A DNA stretch of 64,000 nucleotides from Circinella umbellata. Taxonomy: Eukaryota > Mucoromycota > Mucoromycetes > Mucorales > Lichtheimiaceae. The stretch lies in NCBI GenBank assembly GCA_025093555.1, contig JAIWNF010000093.1, positions 1 through 64,000 on the forward strand, given 5' to 3'. Under the pieces are notes generated by a model that was not told where the DNA came from, searched no databases, and saw nothing but the letters and a program-made list of their open reading frames with translations. A program made the translations under genes and the position numbers. The number at the start of each line of letters is the position of its first letter. Within the stretch, counting starts at the first letter, position 1. This document shows, in pieces, positions 33,635 to 46,122 of this stretch.

Positions 33635-34622
33635 TTATCGAGAAACATGTTTCCCTTTTTTTATTGCTTCGATAACAAAAACATTTATTTTGAACAAATC
33701 CATGGGTATTGTTTTTATCGGAATTATATGGTTCCAACGTTGATGTTGTTGAAATTCTTGTTGATCGATTTGTGTTGGGATCCAATCTACTTGTTGACGA
33801 GTAGTAGTTACAGTAGATGATGGTGAGCCTGAATATGTTTCAACACCTAATGTAAATGTACAATCAGATGGATTATTAGCAAGAGATGATCGAGTTGCTG
33901 TTGTACGTAATAAGCATGCACGTAATTGCTGTTGAATATCGGCCAAAGAACAAGTGACTTCACTATCCAATATCGTATCTAATGGTATATCTAAATTTGA
34001 TTCATTTAGAGCAGACTCAATTTCGAAAACAAAACGTTCTAAAATTCGATTATTCACAGGTGACATGATCTTAAGACTAATTAATTTGCAATTCCCCTGG
34101 ATGAGTAGCATATATTATTAGTATCATAATCTTTCTCTCTATCTCTCTCTCTCTCTCTCTTAATTCCCTTACACACCCTCACTTACCGATATTAGTAATG
34201 TTTGCAGTGACTCCACAAATTTAGAAATATAACTTGCAACACCTTCATGAGTCGCCATTTGTACTGGGACGTCATATTTTTTCTTTAAAGAAAATATCGC
34301 TATTAAAGAAAAACAGTAAAGTGAGCCACATGCAGAAGTAATGACAATCAATTAAATACTAAATAATATACCTGTAGGGTAAAGTTCACGTTCGTACAAG
34401 ATTTGATGGATCCATACTTCGACTAATTGTAAAATGTTTGCATGAGATCTCATGTAACCATCAACTGTTTAATAAACAACTTACTGAAATCGAGCAATAA
34501 ATTAATTAGATCTAAATGATAACACTAATGATATTAATAATAAAAGTAAAAGTAAAGATTTATAATGTTAAAAAGTTAAAATAAAAGAGTTTGTCCAATT
34601 ACAAACCTTGTCGTGAAATCAT
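33635..34622 (-). CDS. REV7: Rev7/MAD2L2 HORMA-domain protein
   Basis: HORMA-domain subunit of translesion DNA polymerase zeta that binds Rev3 and acts in the nucleus in mutagenic DNA-damage tolerance; in animals it also serves shieldin and cell-cycle roles. Four exons: 34622-34607, 34464-34372, 34299-34187 and 34096-33635. They are in phase and give 228 codons (227 aa), close to the 211 aa of human MAD2L2. Recognisable strings in the family order are ILYERELYPT, KKKYDVPVQM, RILERFVFEIE, a CTFTLGVET strand and IPIKTIPMDLFKINVFVIEA (the safety-belt end). The first exon is tiny (16 nt), so the N-terminus is less certain. A CT microsatellite (34138-34160) lies in the third intron. Confidence 0.9.
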
Positions 34623-34771
34623 AATGAAAATGGAAAGAAAGATAATATGAGTTTATTTATTGTACTTGATTAATTTTTTAAACTGACAAGTTCTTTTTAG
34701 TAAAAATGGAATGTAATGGGATAAAGAGGATGGATAGTATTTTTTTATGTGAGGTTATAATATAATAGTAT

Positions 34772-35319
34772 CTAATCAAGTTCTGGTATAACCCGGACAT
34801 TGACAGCATCCACACTTGCCAAACGTCTATCTTCAGTACGACGAACGGCTAATAATAATGATGTAGATCCAGGTCTACTTAAAGCTGCTGCTGGTACAGT
34901 GAAATAGAATACACGATCATCCAATGGACCTCCTCCTAATGTTGTTTGACGTGCATCTGAAAAAAAGATAGACACTGTTTCCTTTTCTGGCACTTCATCA
35001 CTAAAAGTCTAAGCAAAAAGTAATAGACAATATATATTAAATAGGATAGTAATACTTACTACATTTATTTGTCAAGATAATATAACTTTACCACATTAAC
35101 ATGTTGTCCAACTCTCCAAACTGTTTCAGGTGTTGGATAAATGATATCTAATTATCAAAGGAAAACAGCATCTTATTTTTAGTTTTCATGTGGTCCGTGC
35201 CCACTGAATATTTAATCATCAAACTATATTATATTACCTCCGGTGTCATCATCTTGTGCAACAACACTTAAACTGGCAATGGTCAATATAAAAAAGATTT
35301 TCAAGTAACTGAATATCAT
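34772..35319 (-). CDS. Small secreted protein, Kre9/Knh1-like Ig-fold (copy B)
   Basis: Three exons: 35319-35238, 35147-35092 and 35008-34772, in phase (124 aa). The N-terminus is a signal peptide (MIFSYLKIFFILTIASLSVVA, cut after about residue 21). The mature part begins acidic and then reads YPTPETVWRVGQHVNVTF, typical of the N-terminal Ser-Thr-rich, Ig-like module shared by fungal Kre9/Knh1 and related cell-surface proteins. It ends with LLLAVRRTEDRRLASVDAVN. There is no GPI signal. It is paralogous to the neighbouring gene at 35630-36234, with the same strand, shared middle (VSIFF versus VAIFF; FYFTVP versus FTFIVP) and similar size. A cell-wall or surface role is an inference. Confidence 0.7.
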
Positions 35320-35629
35320 GATTGCTTATTGAAATAGTTTGTTATTTATTTAAATTAAGAAAAGATATACAAAGAAAAAACATACAAAAATTATGGGGGA
35401 TTTATATATTAGGATTTTTTTTTCAATAATTAAAATGAAAATTATACGGTTTTATACATAATTAAAAGCAAACAAAATTGATAGAGAGGGGGAGAGAGAG
35501 TTATATACAAAAAGGAGGATTATCATAAACAAGGAAAAATAAATAAATAAATACACAGTGTTTGGAAGATCCACCGAGATCATTTACAAAATAAATAAAT
35601 AGTAATATTTGAAACTGTGGGATATTTTT

Positions 35630-36234
35630 TTATGTAGTATTTGTAGTAGTATCATTGATAACAGTTGTATCTTGTTGAGTTTCTTGTGGTTCAATAGGAA
35701 TTGTTGATGATTCAGTTTCTACAACTGAATTCGAATTGGTATTTTCGCTCAATGTTTCATTTGCTAAAGGCATTTTAACTATGACGGGAACACTGTAACC
35801 AGCCCAAAGATAAAGATTACGACGGAATATAGCGAGGAGGGTGGAATTTTTGCGAGATTCCGGTGTCAGAGCACCCTCTGGTACAATAAAAGTAAATTCA
35901 CCTTTCTTCGCAGGACCGTCTATAATATGTAACATAAAATTTAATAAATGTGTCAAAAAAATTATCTCCCGACACCTAAGTAACAATCATTTTAATAGGA
36001 ACTATTTGTATAATATATCTACTTACATGCTAATAATTGAGATCGATCTTCATCAAAGAAGATAGCTACAGTATCATTATCAGTAAATTTTGAACCATCA
36101 TACAGAACAGTAGTAGGGTAACCAACATATAAAACTTCATACGGTTTAGGCTCTTCAAAACCAACAGCGTTGACAAGATTCAACAGTAAAGATGAAACTG
36201 CAGCGATAAAAAAGAGGATAGGGGAAAACTTCAT
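35630..36234 (-). CDS. Small secreted protein, Kre9/Knh1-like Ig-fold (copy A)
   Basis: Two exons: 36234-36027 and 35919-35630, in phase (165 aa). A clear signal peptide (MKFSPILFFIAAVSSLLLNL, then VNA) precedes EPKPYEVLYVGYPTTVLYDG and DTVAIFFDEDR. Exon 2 holds GEFTFIVPEGALTPESR and STLLAIFRRNLYLWAGYSV, aligning with the copy-B positions. Unlike copy B it has a Ser/Thr/Asn-rich tail with several N-x-S/T sites, suggesting O- or N-glycosylation. There is no obvious GPI anchor. Most likely a tandem duplicate of copy B that diverged; function unknown, possibly cell wall. Confidence 0.7.
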
Positions 36235-37818
36235 TTTCTTTTGTATGTAATAGAAATTGTGCTGCAGTATTTTATAAAAGAGTATAAGATAAAAAGAAAG
36301 AGTGAGAAAGTGATTGCAATACAAAAGAAACAAATTAAACATTGGATGTGCTTATGTATATATATACTTTCAACTTTTTTTTTTTTTACTCTTTTTCGAA
36401 TTCGGGATCATTTTTCAGAAACTCTGCTTGTATTTCACCAAGGAGCCATGATTCGAAATCCCGTCAAGTAGAAACACCAATCAAAAAGATAATTGATGTT
36501 TTTTTTTTATTTTCCATAGAAATTTTTCGATCATGTCAAACATTGTTCCATGAACAAAAAAAGGCATAGATCCAAAAGTGGTAAAAATTTTGCTAGGTGG
36601 GTATGATTGCCCAAAAAGAAAAAAGATAGGGTCATACGTAACTACTGATATATAGTAGAACCCTGAGACAGTTTTGTAATTTGATGCACGACATTTTATT
36701 ATTGTATTTTATTGGATATGAGTCGTTTTTGAAACTCTGTTTACCTACATATTATTTGACATTACTATAACAAAAGTAATATGTATCAAAAGAAAAAGCG
36801 AAAAAGAAAATATATCTGCTATAGAAGAACATTACTTTGTATTGAAAGAGTGGTAGTAGTACTGTATGGAAGATACTAGAATTGAAACGTCAAAAGTTAG
36901 AAAAGTATTGCCTTATTAATATTACGTATTATAATTTCGCTATATGTTGATCTGAAACTTTATTACGTACTTTATAAAAAGTTACCCACCGCAGGTTCAA
37001 AAAAAAGTTTTAAAATTCTTTTCGATGTACGTAATTGAAAGGCAATAAAATTAGGTAATCAAAGAATAATAAACTACCACACAAATTGACATAGTTGTAA
37101 AATACTACATAAATATAGTAATGTTCGTTTTAATCAACAATAAAAAAGCCACTTTTTCAGAATATAAAGATATAGAACGATATACTCATAGTAGTATTAG
37201 ATTCATATCATTAATGATTATCACTACGTATTGGAAAAAAAAGTGAAACGAAAGATTACGTAGGATGTATATGTCATCGATGTCCGCGCGCACGGACATT
37301 CTCCTGTTCTTACTAGGTCATATTATCAATGTCATGATCATGTAGGTCTCTCTCCCTCTCTATTTTATACAATATTTATGTACACAGAACCACAATACAG
37401 CTCTTTACTATAATTTGTTTTATGTCAGGTAACTTATAGTTATCAGCTCAACGTACAAATTTTCTTTGGTATACATAACATTAGTATAAATTTACGTTGA
37501 TTAAAACTATTTTATGTATATGTAATCTTTTTTTTTCTGTATATTTGTACTAAATAACTAGCTAAACTATATGTAATATATGTGTCTACAATGGGACAAA
37601 GTATAAAAAGAGAGAATAGAAAACAAAAAAGAATGGTATAGAAGGGGGGAGATGAAGTAATAAAGTAGGTAATGAAGAATACACTTCAAAGAAGGTTCGT
37701 TAAAAAAAGGAAAGAAATGTATAAAAGGTAGCAAGATTATTACAAAGAAAAAGGAATATGTACTATATAAATTATAAATGGTTTGTTAATACCACCTTAC
37801 AAATAGTAAAAACTACTT
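36235..37818. other. Spacer between the secreted-protein gene and chitin synthase
   Basis: AT-rich with no gene. It holds the promoter of the secreted-protein gene and the 3' region of the chitin synthase gene. A short GC-rich palindrome (TGTCCGCGCGCACGGACA, about 37284-37301) is the only striking element. Confidence 0.4.
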
Positions 37819-40800
37819 TTAATGATGAGGTGGTGGTGAGGATGCTAATTGAGGAGGAGTATTGATAGGAGAAGAAAATCTCTGACGATTCACAAACATG
37901 GGAGGTGTTGTTGTCATCATATTGGAAGGTCGTGTTGAATGATGATTTGCTCCTAAAGGGATTTGTTGTTGCTGCTGTTGTTGTTGCATATAGGGTTGAG
38001 CCACGGGTGGTGGTAATGGATCGTGTGGTGTAATTAAGGTAAGTCTATTGCGAGGCATAATCTTTTGACCAGTTCGTTCTGCTTCCCAATCTTCCCATTT
38101 TTTCATTACTAAACGAGATGAATCGAATTTTCCCTCAGGGTCCATATGTCCTTTATCTTTCTTTTCACCAGCGACTTTACGTGTAGCACCCCACGAGAAA
38201 TCATCGAAATGCCAATATGAGTAGACGGGAAGTACAAAATTCCATATAGGTAATGCAAAGAGGTATACTATTATTATCAGATTATTATAAGAAGAAAGTA
38301 AGAAAAATATTAATAATAACAGCTCATGATTTATCTGCGTATAATTGATTTAAAAAATAATAATATTACAAGAAATTACTTACCAAGCATCCACATGATA
38401 TATACCAATTTAAAAGTTGTTATGGCAATCAATACAGCCGGTAGACCCAAAATAGCTACCAATAGTGCCAACGATTGCCATTGTGGGTTACTTGATATGG
38501 CAGTATTGACAATCAAATAGACTGTCAGACAAATGGCAGCAGGTAATACTAGTGTACCAATCAAATCAACAAATACAGAGAATTGCATAGACAAACAGGC
38601 AATACCACAAAGATCAGACACTAATACTAATTCCATTAAATTATGAACCGTAGAATTAATCCAACGCCGACGTTGAGACAACAATACTTTGAAAGTCTCT
38701 GGAACTATAGTCTTGCATTTTGCTTGAGGAACATACATCATTTGTCTTCGTGGGAAAGTACGTAGCATAAGTGTTGATAAAAATCGATCCTCTCCCAAAA
38801 GCAATAAGTTTTTAGCGTGTAATGTTGTAACGATATTTTGATTGTATTCCAGGATAATATCAGGATTTGCTAAAATCGGTACCCATGCGCCATTTTTGGG
38901 GGCCTTGATTCGGTACATACTGAAGCATCCTGGTAAACAGGTAACTATACCAAATAGAGATTCAAATGCTTTGGCATAATTATGTGAAATATAATATTCA
39001 AACACTTGAATCGCCGACACCCCTTTGCATATAAAGATATTTTGTTTGTTTTTTTTGCTTGTGAGTTATTGTTTTCCATATATGGTTCTATTTTCTTTTT
39101 TATTCCTTATACAAAAAAAAAATAGTTATAGTTGACTTACAGGAAGCTCGCTTGTTTGCAATACGAGTTTCACCACATAAACCCATAATTGTAATATCAT
39201 TTGCCATTGCAGCAACCATATAAGTTATAGCATCAGGTAAAACTTTGGTATCAGCATCCACCTATACATTTTTTTTAGGTTTTAGTGGTTCACAAAAAGG
39301 GAAAAAAAGTGATACAAAAAAAAAGACGCGGGCATATTATTTCGCCGAAAGAAAACAAAAAAAAAAGTGTATACTATCATTACCATGAGAATCAATTCAA
39401 ATTTATCAGGCGTAACACCCCGCATTAACCATGTCATTTTCCAAAATATTTCATAATCCAGTTCAGATAATCGATCATTAAATAATACACGTTGAAAAAA
39501 TTGCATAACAATCAACTAATTTAAAGAAAAAAATTAATCATACTTCATATTGTTACTTGAAAACTCTTGATTTTTTTAACTTACTTGAGAATCACGCTTC
39601 CCACGGTTACCAGCTTTGGGTTTATTAGCCTCTTCCTCAGTACCACACTTGACCACAGCAACACAAGGTACTCCGCAATAATGTCCGGCGTACTATTAGT
39701 TTCAAAAAACTAGTTGGTAAGCATTGTATTGTTCCATTTGGTATTGTTCCATTTAATATTGTACTCTCGCATATCTCTCTCTCTCTCACACACACAGATG
39801 GAAAACTAAAGTTAAAAAGATAATTTACCACTTTAGCCATATTTAACTGTTTTTCACCATCAGCAATAGCAACATAAGAAGAAGCTTTTGGTTCACGCAT
39901 TGTTGGGTCCAAATCCATCATATCAACAATAATATCCGGTGTGGATTTTGTTTCACCAGCACCCGTAATCATACCATCAGCAATCACAAAGAAACATTTA
40001 TGTTTTTTAGAATAAGTTGTTTTTGCCAAACTATCCATAGTTGTACGTAACCCATCATGACCTTCTGAATAACATGTAACAAGTAAGATGGTATAAAGTT
40101 GAGTGTTGACAATATCTGTTTCAACAGGTCTTCTTGCTCCTGCTGTTGTGCTACTCGTATTAGGAGGCGTAGTTGTACCACTGATATGATTCCGTATTTG
40201 ATGACGATGAGCTGATGATGAACTACTCGAAACACTCGTTGATGAACTATTACTACCCATATTCTGAGGATTATAATAAGCGTATGGTCCTGGAATATGA
40301 TTCAAAGGATCTTCGTTACCCCCTTTAATTGACCGCCAAGCGAGCCAATTGGATCGACCACCCGGCTTGACAAGTCGACCAGCGATAAACCACAAAAATG
40401 TCAAAGCCATTGAATAACGAATAACAATCATGCAAACAATAACTGCAAGCATCATATTCATAATAATTTGTGCTGCAATACATCCACCTGTATCACTTTC
40501 CATGACACCTGCACTATAACGAGCCAGGATACAATCACGCATACGTTTCCCTTGAGGCTCGTATAATAAAACATAAGAAATGTCTGTTCCCAAATTGTCA
40601 GTCAAAACTCGATCTACATATTCACCAAAAATAGCTGACCCATTATTTTGATATGCTGTTAAATTTAATACATTATTTCCCAACACAACAACAGGACCTG
40701 TCATGGAACGTAAATCAGGTTGTAGATCCGCCCAGTCAAATCCAAGGGTTTCTGTAGATGTAGCAAATCGATTTAAATCAGTAACGGATAAACATTGGCC

Positions 40801-42419
40801 ATCCGGTGGAACAAGAGAACCACCTATTATATGTTATAAACAATGACCAAAAAAAAAAGATTTGTGTATCAGTTTGCTGTTGCATGTTTTTTTTTCTTGT
40901 TATAATTTTTGCAATTACTGGTAGCATTAATAACAAAGAAGGATAAAGAGATAAAAAATTCATGTGTAATAGAGATTTTGTGTAATGTTATACATATTGT
41001 GTTCTTTAAAAACAGTTTAGTGGAGAAACGTTACCATAGGGACTATCCAATCGACAAGGACCTAGTGCGACGTTACCCGGACAAGCACCTTTTGCATCAC
41101 CGTTGAAAATTGGTCCCAAGTCCATGTTTTGATAATCATTTGGTAACGTCATGCCTTTCATTTCAAAAAAGCTTTTCATGACATCCATATCATATATACG
41201 ACCAAATACACGAACATCTTCACGATAACCAACTACTCGTTCACCACCAACAACAGTTGAATAAGCTTCATTACTTCGGCTTTCGGGACATAATACCATA
41301 TTTAACCCATAAGTAATAAAAATCAAAACGCCACATAATAAGAGAATGCCCATAACCAGTGCCAACTAAATGATATATATTATCACAAGATCAGTATAAA
41401 AAAGAAAGTGCTATAGTTTGAATATATATTACTATTACCTTTTCACGCCATGCTTGCTGTACCAATTTTGCTCTTTTTCGAAAGCAAGTTTTCATACACC
41501 ATCCAGGGATACAACAAGTTACCAAAAAAGCAGTCCATGCCCACCATGATGTTAATACATCAGGTTCTTCTTCTTCTTCTACGTGCTTTTTATTATGTTT
41601 ATTATTACGGCCACCGCCGCCTCCAGCAGGTCTAGGTCTTGGCGCTGTTAAGCCTGCTTCTCTTTGCTGTTGTAATTTCTGTTGTTGTAGTTGTTGTTGT
41701 AATCTATTAGACATAGGTTGTACTGGACGTTGTGACGTTCCTCCTCTGCCAGCGCCTAGAATAAAAGGTAGACCGCCACCACGATGAGGTGGAGGTATGG
41801 GTCCACCATGGGATGGAGGCGGAGGAGTATTTCGAATCATACCAGGTCTTGGTCGATATCGATCAGGACGAGTTAATGTTCTTGATCGATTCAAACTACC
41901 CTGTCGTTGGATATGTCTGTTTCTTAACTGTTGTTGATGGTATTGTTGATATTGTTGATAATGAGGTTGTTGAGACTGTATACGTTGTTGATGTTGTGGG
42001 TGTTGTTTTTGAGAAGCAGGTATATTAGGTAATGGTTTCTGTGTTGAAGCTCTACCAGCACCACCAGAACGATATTGTTCACTAGAACTTCTTCCACCTT
42101 GCTGTTGTTGTCTTGATCTACCTCCTCCTCCTCCACTGCCACCTGAAGATATCACAGCAGAAGAAGGTGGAGTGACTTGATGATTTGAAAAACGTTGCGT
42201 TGAACCAGGTCGAACACCACTGCCGTGATGAGGTGGTGGCTGAGGAGGTCGATGGCCACTAGGATTTTGCTGTGGTGGAGAGGTGCGTGGTGCTGGTGTA
42301 GGTAGTCTGTTACTAACACTAGTAGTATGATGAGGTGGTGGTGGACCTCCTCGAACATCGCTTTGAAGAGCAGGTGTATAATATCCTCGACTACTATTAG
42401 ACAGAGGTGGGCCTGTCAT
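37819..42419 (-). CDS. Chitin synthase, class IV type (Chs3-like, no myosin domain)
   Basis: Membrane glycosyltransferase (GT2) that polymerises UDP-GlcNAc into chitin at the cell surface. Eight exons: 42419-41439, 41365-41035, 40823-39829, 39692-39585, 39515-39384, 39261-39141, 39022-38384 and 38267-37819. All are in phase, giving 1252 codons (1251 aa). An unusually long Pro/Gln/Gly-rich disordered N-terminus (about 280 aa) precedes membrane segments ([37 protein letters not shown]). Next come a cytochrome-b5-like region ([15 protein letters not shown]...), more membrane helices, and the catalytic domain with [24 protein letters not shown] and the QRRRW chitin-binding motif. Terminal helices and the conserved [20 protein letters not shown] lead to a Gln/Pro-rich tail. 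The domain order is that of class IV enzymes. A myosin motor, found in classes V and VII, is absent. Confidence 0.9.
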
Positions 42420-42758
42420 GACGGTAAAATAAGGTTTTACAAAGAACCACTTGTTTTTTAATTACAACAACCGATAAAGTGATTTCTTTTCCTTCCTCCT
42501 CTTTTTTTTGTTGTCTTTGAGAAGAAGAAGAAAGGAGAAAAGACAAAAGACAAAAGAAAAAGTTAGGAAAAGAATACAAAAAAAGAAAAGAGAAGACTAA
42601 AAAAAGAGAACGAAAAGATTAAAAATACGTTATGTGTGTAACAATTGTATTATTATTATCTTTTTTGGAATTTTATTTTTACTTGTTGTAAACAGGCAGG
42701 TGAGAGAATTAAGAAAGAAAGGGGAGGGGGGAGAAAAATTATAATATATCGATGATGT

Positions 42759-45709
42759 CTAAACAAGATGTGCTGAAGAAGGAAATAAATGATACAGTTT
42801 TAGTTATTTTATTTTTCATGTTTTTGTAGATCAAATGGATTAGAGATAAAAATAAAAGTCATTTGATTTTTCTTACCTCGCATAGGACAAATAAGTGGTG
42901 ATGTATCTTCTACAGTGACCATATGCAGACGATGTTGGAATCTATATAATACTCGAAGTTGTTTACGTTCACCAAGACATGGATCATAAATACCGAGGAT
43001 GTTGGTCTAATAACCGAAATAAAAACAAAACCCACAATGAAAAAATCACATGTATCATCAATTTATCGTTAATCTCGTTCTTTTAGAAATCAAAATTTCC
43101 TTTTTGTCTGTTTGTTTTTCTTACCTTTGTATGTCCACCAGGGACAGTAACTCGAGAATCATTAACAAGAGATTGAAGTACAACACTGACATCAATAATT
43201 TCTTCAGGTAATTCTTCATTTTCATTTTCATCCTCATCAATTTCTATATCACCTAAATGACCATACCAAGCTTTGATAATCACCAAACCTAAAATCACAT
43301 GTTATATATATATATAAATTATTATTATTTTTTGGTATGTGAGTCGTGTATAATGGTGGGAAGTATAGATGATAATATCGTTTTATATTGATTACACAAA
43401 AAAATAAATCAGTTTCATTTTTACCATCTTGTTTCTTTTCTTCTTGTCGCATTTTACGAGCAGCAATTTCTATCATTAATTGTTGACCTTCTAAAGCTTC
43501 TTGTTTACGCATAGCTAAATATTCAGCATGTTCTTCTCGTAATTGTTGAATTTTCCTAGTGATAAATGATAATTATAAATCATTAATATATTAAAGTTAT
43601 GAAAAAGACAACAATAACAAACATACTCCTTAATTTGCTTTCGTCTCCTTGGTTTCAACAATAATTGATCCAATGCAACTGCAACTGATACAGGGACAAC
43701 TGCACCAAAGAACGCTAGCTGAAGATCAAATTCAGTACTTAAAATGATCGGCAACACAACTTTTTGACCAAGCCTTGAGACCCTATTGGTTTTTGTATAT
43801 TCATTGTAATATGTCACACCCATAAAATAAACGTGGGGAAGTCAGTAAAACTAAACAAGTCCTGAAAATAAAAAAGTAAAAATCTTCTTTCTATTCTTTT
43901 AATACCTGAATTTAACCATGACACCAGATGGTACCCCGCATTCAAGCGACATACCAATACGAGTATGCTCACTGACTTTATGATCGCTTCCAATACTAGC
44001 ACTTAATCCACCTGTAGATGATACAACACCAGATAAACGTAATTGGGCGTTACGTGGCAACTTGTGTGTATATTCAACAGCGATATGAGAAGAAATAATA
44101 CCCGTTTGTAATTCCACACTATAACTACTTTCTTTTTTACCACCAGCAACACCTAATGCTACCGATGACTTATCCATTTTACGTGAAACATCACCACCCC
44201 ATCCCAAAAGGGACCATTCACCTGTGCGATAGGTAATATAACCTGTTGTAGTAGCATATAAACGTCGACCTGCAGTTACTGTGAGAATAGGTGGTGCATA
44301 AAATGTACGTGTTTGTGCAACACTATTGATAAAACTATCTGATGATGGGTTATAATATGTCTTTACACTTAAGACACGGGGATGAAGCAATGTTGATGTT
44401 GCCTAATAATAAATTGAGTTTTCCCATTATATCATTACGTTAGTAATACAAAAAAAAAGCTCATATATCAATGTATTATATCATTACCTCTGCCCATAAT
44501 TTAGGTGATACTGTATGTCTTACTGTACCCATAACATTTCCACCACCCATACCATTTCTTGATACCATTGATCCACTGATAATGGCTCTAGTTTGTGGAC
44601 CGAGTTGTCCCTATATATTAAATATACATTTAAAAAAACTACATTGAAGACATATATATATATATATATATATATATAACCATTTTTTACCTCAAATGAA
44701 TGGCGCATAAAAAGTTGTTGTAATTGAGCTCTTGAAAGTGTATCCAAAGGTCCTTTTTTTTTAGGTGGTGCCATGGGTTGACCAAAACCTGCGAAAACAG
44801 GTGGTTCATATGGATCAAATATGCCAGTAGCATTAACGCTGATTTGAACTTCACCTCGTGAACGAACCAAACTATCTAATTCTTGTTCGCGTTGAAGTTT
44901 TGCTTTCCTTTCATATTCTTCTCGCATCTATAATATGATTACCCTGTGTGCTTTAGAATTTCACTCTTCTTTTCTTTCCAATCCCTTTTTTCTGAGTGCA
45001 TCCTTTTTCTCAAACTAAAAAACTATTACCTCTTGAGTTGTTTTAAATTTGGGACCCACTTCCCATTTTGCATTCAATCCTTCTTCACCATAAGTATCAT
45101 AAATGGCACGCTTTTGTGGATCGCTAATGACTTATGTACAGTAGTGAGGAATAGTTGATTAGTATTATTACTATTTCTTTTCTTTTTTTTGCATAATATC
45201 GAAAAACGCAAGTTGTTTATACATACCTTCGTATGCTTTTTGGATCACTTGGAATTTGGTTTCTGCTAATTTTTTGTTTTCTTCATTATTATGCTTTATA
45301 TTATATAGATCGATTATTATTATTAGTTGTCACTCGATTAATAGCTTAAAATATTTGTTGCTTTTTTCAAGATAATTTTTACCTTATCCGGGTGGAAATA
45401 ACGACATAACTTTTTATATGCATCTTTGATTTCTTCTTCAGTCGCCTAGAGTAATTAACAAAAAAAAAACAAGTATGTGTGTGTGTGTTTTTGTTGTCCA
45501 TTTAATAAGAGGTTATTTTGACGGAATTGTAACACTATAACAAAAAGACAGCAACTTTTTAAAGTTAAACATACTTGTTTTGAAACGTTTAAAATGCCAT
45601 AAAAATCAGTTGCTTTTGGTGCAAGTTCCTGTTCTAATTTTGAAAGTTCATCGTCATCGAGATCGTTGTCTGGAATCGACTGATCAACTGGATTTAAGTA
45701 TGGATCCAT
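42759..45709 (-). CDS. DNAJC11-like J protein (mitochondrial, MICOS-associated family)
   Basis: J-domain co-chaperone. The animal DNAJC11 family sits at the mitochondrial outer membrane and contacts the MICOS/SAM bridge. Twelve exons: 45709-45575, 45445-45383, 45293-45227, 45130-45030, 44927-44691, 44610-44488, 44402-43906, 43782-43627, 43555-43425, 43288-43125, 43006-42877 and 42772-42759. All are GT-AG, in phase, and give 606 codons (605 aa). The J domain starts at DFYGILNVSKQ, holds HPD in YFHPDK, and ends YDTYGEEGL. The middle is a beta-rich DUF3395-type barrel-like region, followed by a charged helix (EEHAEYLAMRKQEALEGQQ) and the conserved C-terminal domain (LVIIKAWYGHLGD, ILGIYDPCLGERKQLRVLY). 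Reading through the last donor instead of splicing would end at about 42818 with a different tail. A (TA)n tract lies in an intron at 44651-44679. Confidence 0.85.
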
Positions 45710-46015
45710 TAAGTGAAAAATAAAATAAAATAAGGAAAGTAGTATTCACGTTTTAGTGAACAATCAAGCAAACAATTGTTAAACCACCAAAAATTTCGTT
45801 CTCAGAATACAACATGGGATAATTCGCGTAAAAGTCGCAAACAAAAAAAACCAGCATAAATTTAGTATATATCCAAGTGATTATAAACCAACAGTAGTTG
45901 AACATTTTTCATCAGTCGATATATATGAAGCAGAGTATAGTATGTCAATGAATTATGTACATGATAATTTGTTAAATTTACCCAAATAATATAATACTAT
46001 TATATTACGTGTGTG

Positions 46016-46048
<33 letters not shown>

Positions 46049-46122
46049 ATATGTATGTACGTATGTGTGTGTGCATTACATGTGGAGAAAGATGATAGGT
46101 TTGGTTTGCTTTGGGAAAAGTA
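45710..46122. other. Spacer with (TA)n and (TG)n microsatellites
   Basis: Intergenic between DNAJC11-like (upstream side) and the 3' end of the MEA1-like gene. An (AT)n run at about 46017-46039 grades into GTATGTAT and GTGTGTG repeats up to about 46073. Confidence 0.6.

Noticed and set aside
37284..37301. GC-rich palindrome as a regulatory operator
   Set aside because: An isolated short palindrome in a large spacer with no repeated copy; chance cannot be excluded.
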